A DNA stretch of 64,000 nt from Desulfosporosinus lacus DSM 15449 (GTDB taxonomy: Bacteria; Bacillota; Desulfitobacteriia; Desulfitobacteriales; Desulfitobacteriaceae). The position numbers were made by a program, and so were the translations under genes. Positions 16,397-25,200 of this stretch are shown one piece after another (position 1 is the first letter of the stretch; each line of letters begins with the position of its first letter). The DNA is taken from NCBI RefSeq assembly GCF_900129935.1, contig NZ_FQXJ01000011.1:84811-148810 (forward strand). The letters run 5' to 3'. The notes beneath the pieces were generated by a model that saw only the letters and a program-made list of their open reading frames with translations, was not told where the DNA came from and ran no database searches.

Positions 16397-16446
16397 GAAA
16401 CCTCAACCTTGGGAGAATACGTGATTTTCCTGAGGTTTCCTTTTTG
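16397..16446 (+). terminator. Rho-independent terminator
   Basis: GAAACCTCA (16397-16405) pairs perfectly with TGAGGTTTC (16431-16439), followed by CTTTTT. The loop is long (25 bases). Confidence 0.6.
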
Positions 16447-16611
16447 GCCAAAGTCTCCGCCTAATACTTGTCGCCGCCTTTATCTATCAAAATCTTTACG
16501 CCAATGTTAAAATATGGGGTAGTGAAAGATAATACTGGTGGATAGATTAGTATGTTTTCCTGAAATCATGGAGCAAGTTGAAGAGTATTCAGAATGGGAG
16601 TGTATTAGTTT

Positions 16612-17019
16612 ATGATTAATGAAAATATGAAAAAACCATCGCCATCAATGGATGAATGGCTTAAAGAAGCAAAAACCGATCCGGCGGCTTTACAGGAAGG
16701 GATGTTTTTAGTTCACAATGGTGTTGTGCGTCAAACGCCTAAAGCCAAGGTGCGCCAAGGAATTGATGACGGTTCGCTGGTAACGGGAATGGAATTTGCT
16801 TATGATGCAGCAAAGGTTGATTGGGCGATTGCTGAAACCTATAAGATGGAGGGTATCTTCTATGTCAGGGTTTGGCTTAATGAAGGCCAGCTTGAACTTG
16901 GCGACGACATAATGTATGTGCTGATAGGCGGTGACATCCGACCACATGTTATTGATGCACTGCAATTTCTGGTTGAAAAGATTAAAAGTGAATGTGTTAG
17001 CGAAATTGAACAAAAATAG
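16612..17019 (+). CDS. MoaE-like molybdopterin synthase catalytic subunit family protein
   Basis: 135 residues. The motif MFLVHNGVVRQTPKAKVRQG, followed by VRVWLNEGQLELGDDIMYVLIGGDIRPHVIDALQFLVEKIK, follows the MoaE-family pattern in which a Cys/Lys-rich segment adds sulfur to the pterin. This is the divergent short branch that Clostridia carry away from moa operons, and the usual C-terminal Lys-rich MoaE tail is shortened. No moaD or other cofactor gene is adjacent. Its function as true molybdopterin synthase is therefore uncertain. The ATG at 16612 may be used; a weak GGGAG lies about 15 bases upstream. Confidence 0.6.
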   Translation: MINENMKKPSPSMDEWLKEAKTDPAALQEGMFLVHNGVVRQTPKAKVRQGIDDGSLVTGMEFAYDAAKVDWAIAETYKMEGIFYVRVWLNEGQLELGDDIMYVLIGGDIRPHVIDALQFLVEKIKSECVSEIEQK

Positions 17020-17107
17020 TAATAATAATCAGCGCATCCTGCCCGGCTAGAAGGGAATAAAGCATTTGATTATATCTCTGTGTATGGAAGGAGTGATAAA
17101 CAGCAGT

Positions 17108-17587
17108 ATGGATAGCGGAGATTTAAATATCAGAAAAATAAAAAACGTTGATATACCGCTGTTTGAAGAATGGTTGAATAAAGAACATATCCGAAAATGG
17201 TTTGGTGATCCAAGTGAATGGCTCAATGAAATATATAATCGCGAAGGCCAATATTATTGGATAAACCATTATATTATCGAATATGAGGATAGACCTATCG
17301 GATTTTGCCAGTACTATGATTGCGGCAAAACTGATGAAGGGTATGCCTGGGACAATGAGCCGGAAGGTACATTTGGTATTGATTATCTCATTGGAAATGA
17401 ACATTTTTTAGGCAAGGGAATTGGGAATCAAATAGTTAAGAAACTAACTCAAATGATTATATATAAGGAAAATCCTGCCCAAATAATCGCAGATCCGGTT
17501 AAAGACAATATTGTATCAAGCAAAGTACTTGAGTATAACAGTTATTACTTCGATGATTTAACAGGGCTTTATAAACTAAAGCTCTAA
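17108..17587 (+). CDS. GNAT acetyltransferase, AacA4/AAC(6')-like
   Basis: 159 residues from the ATG at 17108. The family features are NIRKIKNVDIPLFEEWLNKEHIRKWFGDP at the start, IEYEDRPIGFCQYYDC, then FGIDYLIGNEHFLGKGIGNQIVKKL (motif A, acetyl-CoA binding) and DPVKDNIVSSKVLEYNSY. This is the aminoglycoside 6'-N-acetyltransferase-type GNAT group, found widely in soil Firmicutes. Real aminoglycoside activity cannot be inferred. GGAAGGAGTG lies upstream; a GTG at 17093 in the same frame is an alternative start. Single gene between MoaE-like and TetR genes. Confidence 0.75.
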   Translation: MDSGDLNIRKIKNVDIPLFEEWLNKEHIRKWFGDPSEWLNEIYNREGQYYWINHYIIEYEDRPIGFCQYYDCGKTDEGYAWDNEPEGTFGIDYLIGNEHFLGKGIGNQIVKKLTQMIIYKENPAQIIADPVKDNIVSSKVLEYNSYYFDDLTGLYKLKL

Positions 17588-17640
17588 TGAGTTTTTGTTA
17601 GCTGATGGAGAGCGTACAGGTCAACTCAAAATCATTCCAT

Positions 17641-17669
17641 TTGACAATAAACGAATGATCGTTTATTAT
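17641..17669 (+). promoter_or_regulatory. TetR gene promoter with perfect operator
   Basis: TTGACA (17641-17646), 17-bp spacer, TATTAT (17664-17669). The spacer is filled by a perfect palindrome, arms AATAAACGA (17646-17654) and TCGTTTATT (17659-17667) around ATGA. The core AAACGA-N4-TCGTTT matches the site at 18374-18389 before lon. Confidence 0.8.
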
Positions 17670-17709
17670 ATATTTATCATCAATTTTATCTAAAAGTTAG
17701 GCGGCGCTC

Positions 17710-18279
17710 ATGAGAAGAAAAGATGACGAAAAGCAAAGATGCATTAAAATTGCAGTGGTGCAATTGATTCTGGAGGAGGGGTTCCAGGGCACATCTATCT
17801 CAAAAATAGCAAAGGCCGCTGGCGTATCTCCGGCGACAGTATACATCTATTATGAAAATAAGGAGACCATGCTTAGAGAAATTTATCGGGAATATTCGGA
17901 AGATGCGATTCAATATTTGCTTCAATGTTTAAGCCCCAATATGGTTGGAGAAGAAATTATTGCGGAACTGATCCGACGGTATTATTTCTTCATTATTGAA
18001 AACAAAGAAGTTTTTCATTTTATTGAACAATTTAGTACCTGCCCTGTTCTTCAGAGCAGTTGTGGTTCGATGAAGGGACCAGCGGATTTAAATCAGTTGC
18101 TGACGGATTTAAAGAAACAGCAGATATTAAATAACTTTAACAATGATAATTTATACGCTATTCTGTTTGCCCCTGTAAAAATGATTGCAGTGAAAAGTTG
18201 TGAGTCTGAAAGCATGGCCATGGAACGTTTGGACGAATTGATTTATATCATTCAAAAGGCACTTCTTAAAAATTCTTAA
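17710..18279 (+). CDS. TetR/AcrR family transcriptional regulator
   Basis: 189 residues. The N-terminal TetR helix-turn-helix is clear: AVVQLILEEGFQGTSISKIAKAAGVSPATVYIYYENKETML (residues about 15-55). The C-terminal ligand domain is divergent. The gene lies 42 bases downstream of a promoter carrying a perfect palindrome, so it very likely represses itself. The same AAAYGA-N4-TCRTTT pattern stands just before the downstream Lon gene, suggesting Lon is its second target. No efflux pump is adjacent, which is unusual for this family. Confidence 0.88.
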   Translation: MRRKDDEKQRCIKIAVVQLILEEGFQGTSISKIAKAAGVSPATVYIYYENKETMLREIYREYSEDAIQYLLQCLSPNMVGEEIIAELIRRYYFFIIENKEVFHFIEQFSTCPVLQSSCGSMKGPADLNQLLTDLKKQQILNNFNNDNLYAILFAPVKMIAVKSCESESMAMERLDELIYIIQKALLKNS

Positions 18280-18373
18280 AATCTAGTCTGAGCTAGGTTC
18301 ATTCGGTCTCAAACGATTAGATTTCTAGTTCTTAAGCGAGGGTAATAGCTCGCTTCCCTATTTAAAAATTATT

Positions 18374-18389
18374 AAATGAGCATTCATTT
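18374..18389 (+). promoter_or_regulatory. Second TetR-type operator, before lon
   Basis: AAATGA-GCAT-TCATTT, a 6-bp-arm palindrome with the same AAAYGA-N4-TCRTTT layout as the operator at 17649-17664. It ends 21 bases before the Lon start codon. Confidence 0.6.
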
Positions 18390-18410
18390 ATGAAAGAGGA
18401 GACAATTTAT

Positions 18411-20759
18411 ATGATATTAGCCATAGAAAATCTTGTTTTATTACCTGGAATGACTTATCCATTAAGAATAGACCGCTTCAGCGAGGATGAGCTAGCCTGT
18501 ATTCGAGACAAAAATCAAGAGATTGTGGCGTTGCCGTTAAAGCGGCATAGGGACCGACACGAAATCAATGAGGAGGATTTCTACTCAACAGGCGTTGCCC
18601 TTAAGATACTAGAGGTGAACCCCAGCGAAAAAGGATACCATGTTCAAGTTAAGGTCTTAGACCGTGTGGAAGTTTCGGACATCAACATTGCCGAAAACAT
18701 GATCACTGGAAAAACGGTATCAGCGCAGGAGGTCATCGACCTCAACGAAACCGGTCAGAAAGAAATGATGACCTATATTCAAACTATATCTCATCAAATT
18801 GGAGCCAAATTCAGAGAGTCAGAGGGCATTGTAAAAGCAATTGATGAGATAAAGGATCTTAATGTTCTGATAGGATATATCTCACGGTTTCTTCCATTTT
18901 CAAAGGAAGAGAAATATACCTTGATGGAAACAGCGTCATTAAAGGAGCGCGGTTTGACGTTTATTGATTATTTCTTACATTACAAAGAAGCAATTCAGCT
19001 CCAGATTGAAATGTCGGAACGGTTTTCTGAAAAAGCGAATAAAAATTATCGTGAGGCAGTGTTGAGGGAACAACTGAGAGAGATTCAGAAAGAACTGAAT
19101 GAAGACGAACCAGCCAGCAAAAAGAAGAAAGATTATAAAACACGAATTGAAGAGGCACACATGCCTGAAGAGATTCAAACAGCTTCACTAGAAGAGTTAA
19201 GCAAACTGGAAAGTCAGAATCCTGCAAGCTCGGATTATCATGTGATTCAAAACTATTTAGATCTTCTTGTACAACTACCTTGGGAAATGCAGGCGGAGAA
19301 ACCCGTCGATATTGGAGAAGCCCGGCGTATCCTAGATGAGCAGCATTATGGCCTGGAAAAAGTAAAGGACCGTATCATACAGCATCTTGCGGTCATGCAA
19401 TTAAAGAAAGATAAACATGGTTCTATTCTTCTGCTCGTGGGTCCTCCTGGAACAGGGAAAACAAGCTTGGGTAAGAGTATCGCGGGAGCATTGGGCCGAA
19501 AATATACGAGACTCAGTCTGGGTGGTATCCGCGACGAGGCTGAAATCCGTGGGCACCGCAGAACTTATGTAGGTGCAATGCCCGGACGAATCCTGCAAAG
19601 CATCAAAAAGGCTGGAGTAATGAATCCTGTTATGGTTTTAGATGAAGTGGATAAATTGATGACGGGATATAACGGGGACCCAGCAAGTGCGTTACTCGAA
19701 GTGTTGGATCCTGAACAAAACAATACCTTTACAGACCATTATTTGGATTTGCCGTACGATTTGTCCAACGTATTTTTTATTGCAACAGCAAACTCCCTGG
19801 AAAGCATTCCCGGACCCTTGCTGGACCGCATGGAAGTCATCCAGCTTTCAAGCTATACAACAAATGAAAAGTTTAACATTGGTAAAAACCATTTGATTCA
19901 GGAAGCACTAGAAGAACATGGTTTAACGGAGGCTGATGTCCAAATCAGTGATGCAACCTTAAAGAACATCATTTCAGACTACACCATGGAGGCCGGTGTC
20001 CGGGGACTGAAAAAACGATTGGCTGCCATTGCCAGAAGTGTCGTGGAAAAGGTTGTACTTGGAACCGTTGAAAAACCTTATGTTCTTGAAGTGGATGCCT
20101 TGGAGGAGATTCTGGGCAGAAAAATGTCCAGGCATGACATGGCTCAGGAAATTAATCCGCCGGGCGTTGTCACTGGATTAGCGTGGACGCCGGTGGGGGG
20201 CGAGATTCTGTTTATCGAAGCAACAGAAATGCCTGGCAACGATCACATCCTCTTAACAGGTCAGTTAGGAGATGTTATGAAGGAATCGGCAAGGATTGCT
20301 TTAAGTCTTCTGAAATCTCGGTTGCCTATGAATGCCATTCAGTTTAAAGATAAAGACTTGCATGTTCATGTACCGTCCGGAGCCGTTCCCAAGGATGGGC
20401 CGTCAGCAGGAATCGCCCTATTTACAGCATTTGCATCTCTGATTACCGGTATAATGGTGGATGCGAAACTCGCCATGACGGGGGAGATCACGCTTAGAGG
20501 TGTTGTTCTTCCGATCGGGGGATTAAAAGAAAAATTGATAGCTGCGGAACGTGCTGGGATCACCAAAGTCTTGATTCCCAAGGATAATGTTGCTGATCTT
20601 AAGGATGTCCCAGAAGAAGTGAAAAATAAGGTTCAAATTGTTGCGGTGGAAACCATCGAAGATGTATTGAAAGAGGCGTTAGGGATCGCTTTGCCTAAAA
20701 TTGAACAAGTCTTGACAGGACCTGGATTTTTCACCAAGCTAATAGATCAACAAGATTAA
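18411..20759 (+). CDS. lon: ATP-dependent Lon protease (LonA type)
   Basis: 782 residues. N-terminal substrate domain (about 1-190), coiled coil, AAA+ module with Walker A GPPGTGKT (344-351), Walker B MVLDEVDKL, and a C-terminal Ser-Lys peptidase with S665 in KDGPSAG and K708 in GGLKEK. It degrades damaged or regulatory proteins in the cytoplasm. The ATG at 18411 is chosen because AGAGGAG lies 8 bases upstream; the earlier ATG at 18390 abuts the operator and lacks a site. The N-terminal domain departs from the usual LPLRDVVVFPG start, indicating an extra Lon paralogue rather than the housekeeping gene. Probable TetR control and the DUF1858 gene 32 bases downstream suggest a stress-responsive unit. 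Confidence 0.93.
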   Translation: MILAIENLVLLPGMTYPLRIDRFSEDELACIRDKNQEIVALPLKRHRDRHEINEEDFYSTGVALKILEVNPSEKGYHVQVKVLDRVEVSDINIAENMITGKTVSAQEVIDLNETGQKEMMTYIQTISHQIGAKFRESEGIVKAIDEIKDLNVLIGYISRFLPFSKEEKYTLMETASLKERGLTFIDYFLHYKEAIQLQIEMSERFSEKANKNYREAVLREQLREIQKELNEDEPASKKKKDYKTRIEEAHMPEEIQTASLEELSKLESQNPASSDYHVIQNYLDLLVQLPWEMQAEKPVDIGEARRILDEQHYGLEKVKDRIIQHLAVMQLKKDKHGSILLLVGPPGTGKTSLGKSIAGALGRKYTRLSLGGIRDEAEIRGHRRTYVGAMPGRILQSIKKAGVMNPVMVLDEVDKLMTGYNGDPASALLEVLDPEQNNTFTDHYLDLPYDLSNVFFIATANSLESIPGPLLDRMEVIQLSSYTTNEKFNIGKNHLIQEALEEHGLTEADVQISDATLKNIISDYTMEAGVRGLKKRLAAIARSVVEKVVLGTVEKPYVLEVDALEEILGRKMSRHDMAQEINPPGVVTGLAWTPVGGEILFIEATEMPGNDHILLTGQLGDVMKESARIALSLLKSRLPMNAIQFKDKDLHVHVPSGAVPKDGPSAGIALFTAFASLITGIMVDAKLAMTGEITLRGVVLPIGGLKEKLIAAERAGITKVLIPKDNVADLKDVPEEVKNKVQIVAVETIEDVLKEALGIALPKIEQVLTGPGFFTKLIDQQD

Positions 20760-20791
20760 TTAACTAAATATAAAGAAAGGAGGAAATGAAA

Positions 20792-20989
20792 ATGACCGTA
20801 ACAAAGAATACTTTAATTGGGGAAATCCTAAAGGCAGATCAAACTACGGCACCTTATTTTTTAGAGATGGGAATGCATTGTCTGGGTTGTCCTTCTTCCA
20901 CTAGCGAAAGTCTGGAGCAGGCTTGCATGGTGCATGGTGTTTCGGTACAGGAACTGATTGATAAACTAAACAAGCATATTTCAAAATAA
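20792..20989 (+). CDS. DUF1858 domain protein
   Basis: 65 residues. Starts MTVTKNTLIGEIL, then APYFLEMGMHCLGCPSSTSESLEQACMVHGV and ELIDKLNK: the DUF1858 fold with its HCxGC motif, also found as a regulatory module in hybrid-cluster and ScdA/RIC-type iron-sulfur repair proteins. Function unknown, probably redox or metal linked. AAGGAGG favours the ATG at 20792 over 20786. It follows lon by 32 bases and may be co-transcribed. Confidence 0.85.
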   Translation: MTVTKNTLIGEILKADQTTAPYFLEMGMHCLGCPSSTSESLEQACMVHGVSVQELIDKLNKHISK

Positions 20990-21448
20990 GACGGAGAGAA
21001 GATATATAGGGTTTCCATAGACTGGAGGATTATTCCGGTTTCCTTAAGAAGTATTAAAGATCCTTCTTGGATTCGGTTCATATTCTATCACGAAATAATT
21101 GATGGAAGAGTATGGAATAAAAGATCTTGTCAAAAGGCCTGGAAAATGTATTTAGGAAGTAATAAAGGAGATGTATCTCCCTATGCTGCTCCAGCCCGTG
21201 CCGCTGATTTATCAGGGCTTCCGCCCACATATACTTGTGTAGGTGATTTAGATCCATTTCGCGATGAAACCATGGATTATGCAGCAAGACTAAGGCAGGC
21301 TGGTGTACCTACGGAATTTCATTTATATCCCGGGTGCTTTCATGGCTTTGATGAAATTGTTCCTACGGCTGAAATCAGCCAACGAGCTCGAAAAGAATAT
21401 ATTACAGCTTTGAAATTTGCGCTGCAAAATAATCAACTGAATAATTAA
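20990..21448 (+). pseudogene. Alpha/beta hydrolase (HSL-like), 5'-truncated
   Basis: Open from the DUF1858 stop in the same frame, but family-like sequence starts only near 21090: EIIDGRVWNKRS, KMYLG, then DLSGLPPTYTCVGDLDPFRDE (catalytic Asp), GVPTEFHLYPGCFHGFD (catalytic His). The HGG oxyanion motif and the GxSxG nucleophile are missing, so it cannot be an active esterase. There is no start with a ribosome binding site before the ATG at 21146. A 3' remnant of a lipase/esterase gene. Confidence 0.75.
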
Positions 21449-21784
21449 CTGGATAAAGAAATATACCCCGCCGCCAAGAGCTTATCAGCTTCAAGCGGCA
21501 TTTTTTTTGTCTCCTCAAGGCGTTGCGGTAGCAGATTTGCTGTTTCATCAATTAGCAATAAGAAGCTACGTCTTTGATTTTTTTTGCTTTTTTTCAATGT
21601 CCTGGAAGGGAATAAACAAATCACGCGGAAATATAAATGGATAGCTCGAAAAAAAAAGATTAGTGTCTAAAATGGGTTTATTTGACACTATACCAAGGAT
21701 CAAACACAAAGAGAAATATGACAAGGCATGTAGAGACGGTGGTAAGGTTGGAGTGGGCAAGGATATTTCGAAAAAATTAAAAGG
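21449..21784. other. Intergenic, 336 bp, with repeat copy
   Basis: Holds the second copy of the about 40-bp repeat (21481-21521). A 38-codon lysine-rich frame from ATG 21681 to TGA near 21786 has no ribosome binding site and was left unannotated. Nothing else seen. Confidence 0.45.
21481..21521. repeat. Dispersed about 40-bp repeat, copy 2
   Basis: TTATCAGCTTCAAGCGGCAT, then T8, G, T, CTCCTCAAGGC, nearly the same as 7769-7806. Intergenic both times. Confidence 0.5.
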
Positions 21785-22432
21785 ATGATGAAGATTATGA
21801 TTAGAGAGATAGCTTACAATGATGTAAAAGCCAGCCTCAAAACCGGGGATCTGATTTTATTCCATGGTGTTCAAACGACAAGTAAGCTGATCGAATTGAT
21901 TGAATGGTCCTACTGGTCACACGTGGGTATGGTTGTTTTACCCAAGGATATCGGCATGACGGTTGAAGAACCTTTTTTTTGGGAGTCGACAGCCTCCGGT
22001 GACGGCCTTACGGATTACCTGACAGGCAAACCCAAAGAAAACGGCCCCATGCTCGTATCACTGCATGATCGTATCCAGGTGGATGTAAATCAACATTACG
22101 ATACGCATTTTCTGGTGAAATATTTAAATCGTTCGTTGAAGCAACCGGAGCTAGAACAGCTTAAGGCTTTCATATACAAAGTTCATGATCGTGGATTTCC
22201 AACGGCTGAAAATGCATTGAAATACTATATAGAAGGCAGGTCTTTTAATAAACCAGCGCCCAATACGGAAGTGTTTTGCAGTGAATTAACGGCAGAGACT
22301 TTCATGGCGATGGGATTTATCTCTACAGAATACGTACCAAACGGGTATTGTCCGGATGACTTTAACAAAGGCGACAATATGCCCTCCCTGCAGCCTTTTC
22401 ACTTTATTGATGGGGCCAGACTGAATAAGTAG
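21785..22432 (+). CDS. YiiX-like permuted papain-fold protein (DUF830 type)
   Basis: 215 residues. The permuted NlpC/P60 order is visible: LKTGDLILFHG (residues about 17-27), YWSHVGMVV with the active-site-type His, and late VFCSELTAETFMAMGFI with the nucleophile Cys. Such proteins are amidases, peptidases or acyltransferases acting on lipids or peptidoglycan. No signal peptide is evident, so action inside the cell or at the membrane face is likely. The start is ambiguous (21785, 21788 or 21797) because AAAAGG is close to all three. It lies 10 bases before the GGDEF gene, so they are probably one transcript. Confidence 0.75.
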   Translation: MMKIMIREIAYNDVKASLKTGDLILFHGVQTTSKLIELIEWSYWSHVGMVVLPKDIGMTVEEPFFWESTASGDGLTDYLTGKPKENGPMLVSLHDRIQVDVNQHYDTHFLVKYLNRSLKQPELEQLKAFIYKVHDRGFPTAENALKYYIEGRSFNKPAPNTEVFCSELTAETFMAMGFISTEYVPNGYCPDDFNKGDNMPSLQPFHFIDGARLNK

Positions 22433-22442
22433 AGATGATATT

Positions 22443-24278
22443 ATGAGAAAGAAAATCGCTCCGATATTTGCAATTATAGCGCTAATCATCCTTTTATCAG
22501 CTACATTATTTTTACATAAACCAACTGTCGCGCAACCACCAAAACCAATCAACGGTGTCCTGGATTTAAGCAATTGGTCATTTGAGAAAAATGGAATTGT
22601 TAGTTTAGAAGGTGCGTGGTCATTCTACTTCAATCGGTTTCTGACTCATGAAGACTTTGCGAAGGGTGTTGACGTTATTCCAACCCCTATTGAAATACCC
22701 AGCACCAAAGAAGGCATGGCACGCTTCAAGCCCTTTGCGGAAAACAAATTCTACGGTACGATGAGGCTCGTAATAAAACTGCCTGAGGGTAGGTCGACAT
22801 ATGGACTAAGGACAGATATCATACTGACATCCTTTAAACTCTACATTGACGGCAATCTACACGGTGAAGTGGGAAAAGTCGGAACGGGCCGGGAGAATAG
22901 CGTACCTTACTACAATATACTCACCACCTACTTTAACCCGGAAAGCAATGAAGTGGAGCTAATTTATCATACATCAGATTTTACAGCGGAAGATTGTACC
23001 ATCGTAGCGCCCAGAATCGGATTAGCCTCCCAGATTTCCCAAGCAGTACAGTTGGGTTTAGGCAGGGATTTGTTCCTTTTTGGTATGCTGCTAATTATGG
23101 GAATCTATCATTTTGGTCTGTATATTATGAGGACAAAGGATCGTGCACCGCTTTATTTCGGGGTTTTTTGCCTCTTGTTTGCACTCCGTATGTTATTGGT
23201 AGGAGAACGCTTTTTACCAAGTCATTTGAATCTCGGTTTTTTTGTTTACGGACGAATAGCTTATCTATCTGTGTTTATCGGTTTTGCAGCTTTATGTGGA
23301 TTCTTATACTATGCTTTGGATGGCCTGTTCGCCAAATGGTTTGTCAAGTTCAGCATCGCTCTGGGATCAGTGGTTGCTTTTCTCATCCTATGGATTCCCT
23401 ATAGTTCAGCGGACAGGCTATTGATGATTTATGCTGGATTCGCATTTATACTATTAAGCTATGCCATGATTCGCTTGGTGATTGGCGTATGGAAAGGATT
23501 TCCCTTTGCCAATATCGTATTGCTGGGTTTTGCTTTTTTAGGAATAACAATCATCAATGATTTTATTTATCAAATCACACTTGCCAATACACCTTCACTC
23601 ATTCCCTTCGGTGTTTCAGTCTTTACCTTTACGCAGGCCTATACCTTGTCTGCCAGATTTTCCAATGCTTTTACAAGAGCTGAGCAGCTCTCTTTAGAGA
23701 ATAAAGCTATTTTGTCAGAGCTTAAGCTTATGAACAGTAATCTTGAATCCCTGGTTAAGGAACGGACTTCCGATTTACAGAAGGCTCTGGAGGAAATGGA
23801 AGTCATGTCTAAAACAGATTATCTAACTAAATTACCCAACAGACGGTTGGTGCTTGCAAAAATTAAGGAACTTATTGAGCTGAAAAAGGACTTTTACATT
23901 GGCTTAGCTGATATTGATCATTTTAAAGAGATTAATGATCAGTTCGGGCATGTTAAAGGCGACGAAATCCTTGTGCTTTTATCAGCAATATTAAGGGCAG
24001 CTATTGGCGACGGTGGTTTTGTTGGTCGGTGGGGCGGCGAGGAATTCTTAATAGTACTGGAGACGGAGCAATTGGATACGATTCATGGCAAGGCCGATGA
24101 GATACGCAGGGCAGTAGCGGAATACTGCCACGCAGACATCGGCAAGAGCGTTACGATTACCCTTGGATTATGTCAATACCGGGAAAACACCTCCTTGGAC
24201 ATACTAATCGCCAGCGCAGATGAGGCTCTTTATCGGGGCAAATTAGCTGGAAGAAACCAGTGTATGATTTCCGCGTAA
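22443..24278 (+). CDS. 7TMR-DISM diguanylate cyclase
   Basis: 611 residues. An N-terminal membrane anchor (residues 6-25), an extracellular 7TMR-DISMED2-like domain (about 40-190, e.g. LEGAWSFYFNRFL), seven membrane helices (about 205-395), a short coiled coil, and a GGDEF domain (about 450-611). The catalytic motif is GGEEF (in VGRWGGEEFLIV), an active variant. An RxxD inhibitory site is not visible at the usual position five residues upstream. It would make c-di-GMP in response to a small extracellular ligand, probably a sugar-like molecule. Together with the HD-GYP protein at 27257 it gives this region both a source and a sink of c-di-GMP. Confidence 0.88.
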   Translation: MRKKIAPIFAIIALIILLSATLFLHKPTVAQPPKPINGVLDLSNWSFEKNGIVSLEGAWSFYFNRFLTHEDFAKGVDVIPTPIEIPSTKEGMARFKPFAENKFYGTMRLVIKLPEGRSTYGLRTDIILTSFKLYIDGNLHGEVGKVGTGRENSVPYYNILTTYFNPESNEVELIYHTSDFTAEDCTIVAPRIGLASQISQAVQLGLGRDLFLFGMLLIMGIYHFGLYIMRTKDRAPLYFGVFCLLFALRMLLVGERFLPSHLNLGFFVYGRIAYLSVFIGFAALCGFLYYALDGLFAKWFVKFSIALGSVVAFLILWIPYSSADRLLMIYAGFAFILLSYAMIRLVIGVWKGFPFANIVLLGFAFLGITIINDFIYQITLANTPSLIPFGVSVFTFTQAYTLSARFSNAFTRAEQLSLENKAILSELKLMNSNLESLVKERTSDLQKALEEMEVMSKTDYLTKLPNRRLVLAKIKELIELKKDFYIGLADIDHFKEINDQFGHVKGDEILVLLSAILRAAIGDGGFVGRWGGEEFLIVLETEQLDTIHGKADEIRRAVAEYCHADIGKSVTITLGLCQYRENTSLDILIASADEALYRGKLAGRNQCMISA

Positions 24279-24478
24279 GGCTATTATCACAGTATCAAAT
24301 GGTTGGAATATAGACATTGCCGTTTGGTTTTGGAAATGTCTGAAAGGGGCTTTAAATTCCTGCTCGAGGAGGAGGGCTTAAGGCCGCCATAAACAGTATA
24401 TTCGGCAGACTGGTATAAACAACTGAGCACCTTCGAGTTCCAATTGCATAACCTATATAAAATTGGAATAGGAGGTAA

Positions 24479-24790
24479 TTGTTGGTGGATTATAATGCGG
24501 ATATATTTCACGTTCATAAGTATTGCTTTCCCACATCGTTTGATCACGGTCACTCTCACAGAATTATCGGTGTATCCAGCCTAGGAATCAGAAGAGGGAA
24601 TACCCATGTCCATTGCTATCATGGGGTCACCACCCTAGACAATGGTCATGTTCATAACTACGGAGGTGAAACTGGACCTGCTTTACATCTTCCTGGTGGT
24701 GGGCATATTCACTGCTACAGGGGAATAACAACCTTTGAAGATAGGCATAGGCATGCTTATGAAGGGACAGATTTTCCTTCTTGTTCCTAG
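24479..24790 (+). CDS. YmaF family His-rich protein
   Basis: About 101-103 residues, depending on whether TTG 24479, TTG 24482 or GTG 24485 is the start (GGAGGT at 24471-24476 favours 24482 or 24485). Four HxH-containing repeats are spaced along the protein: FHVHKY, DHGHSHRI, THVHCYHGVTT, GHVHNYGG, GHIHCYRGITT, RHRHAYEG. This is the YmaF pattern of repeated G-H-x-H-x-Y/Y-x-G-x-T units, presumably metal binding. Function unknown. It is near a GC hairpin at 24862 and is transcribed alone or with the cyclase upstream. Confidence 0.8.
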   Translation: MLVDYNADIFHVHKYCFPTSFDHGHSHRIIGVSSLGIRRGNTHVHCYHGVTTLDNGHVHNYGGETGPALHLPGGGHIHCYRGITTFEDRHRHAYEGTDFPSCS

Positions 24791-25155
24791 TAAAAGGTAA
24801 TTGGCATGATTAAATTTCCCGTCTTATGAAAAATGAATTTCTCCCGTCCTACTCATTTGAACCCCCATCGGAAGCGGTGGGGGATACGTCTACTGAGTAT
24901 TTCTTCATTTTGGCATATGATTTACGGCAAAAGAAAGGATTTGGAAGGTGATTTCCATTTCGCCAGAAGCTTACCTATTTAGAAGGCACGATGCATGAAA
25001 GTAAAACATATTAAAATTCGTTCAAAAGGAAAAATACCAAAGCGAAAAAATTGTCGCTTTGGTATTTCTTTTTACTTGGAAAAATGCTATTATAGATATT
25101 AATCAATAGTTTTAAATTATTCTATATAATATAATCATATCACAGTTGAAGGAAT
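24791..25155. other. Intergenic, 365 bp, two hairpins
   Basis: CCCCCATCGG-AAGC-GGTGGGGG-type hairpin at 24862-24883, of the kind found at ends of IS200/IS605-like relics, and a perfect terminator at 25033-25072. No gene seen. Confidence 0.5.
25033..25072 (+). terminator. Rho-independent terminator
   Basis: AATACCAAAGCGA pairs perfectly with TCGCTTTGGTATT across a 9-base loop, followed by TCTTTTT. Confidence 0.8.
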
Positions 25156-25200
25156 ATGTCAACAAATTTTAGGAAATATTTTCGATGGAGGTGGTTCCTA

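Noticed and set aside
24841..24890. CRISPR-like or tRNA-like palindromes
   Set aside because: Single hairpins without repeat-spacer order; no cloverleaf or CCA end. No CRISPR, tRNA or rRNA seen in the window.
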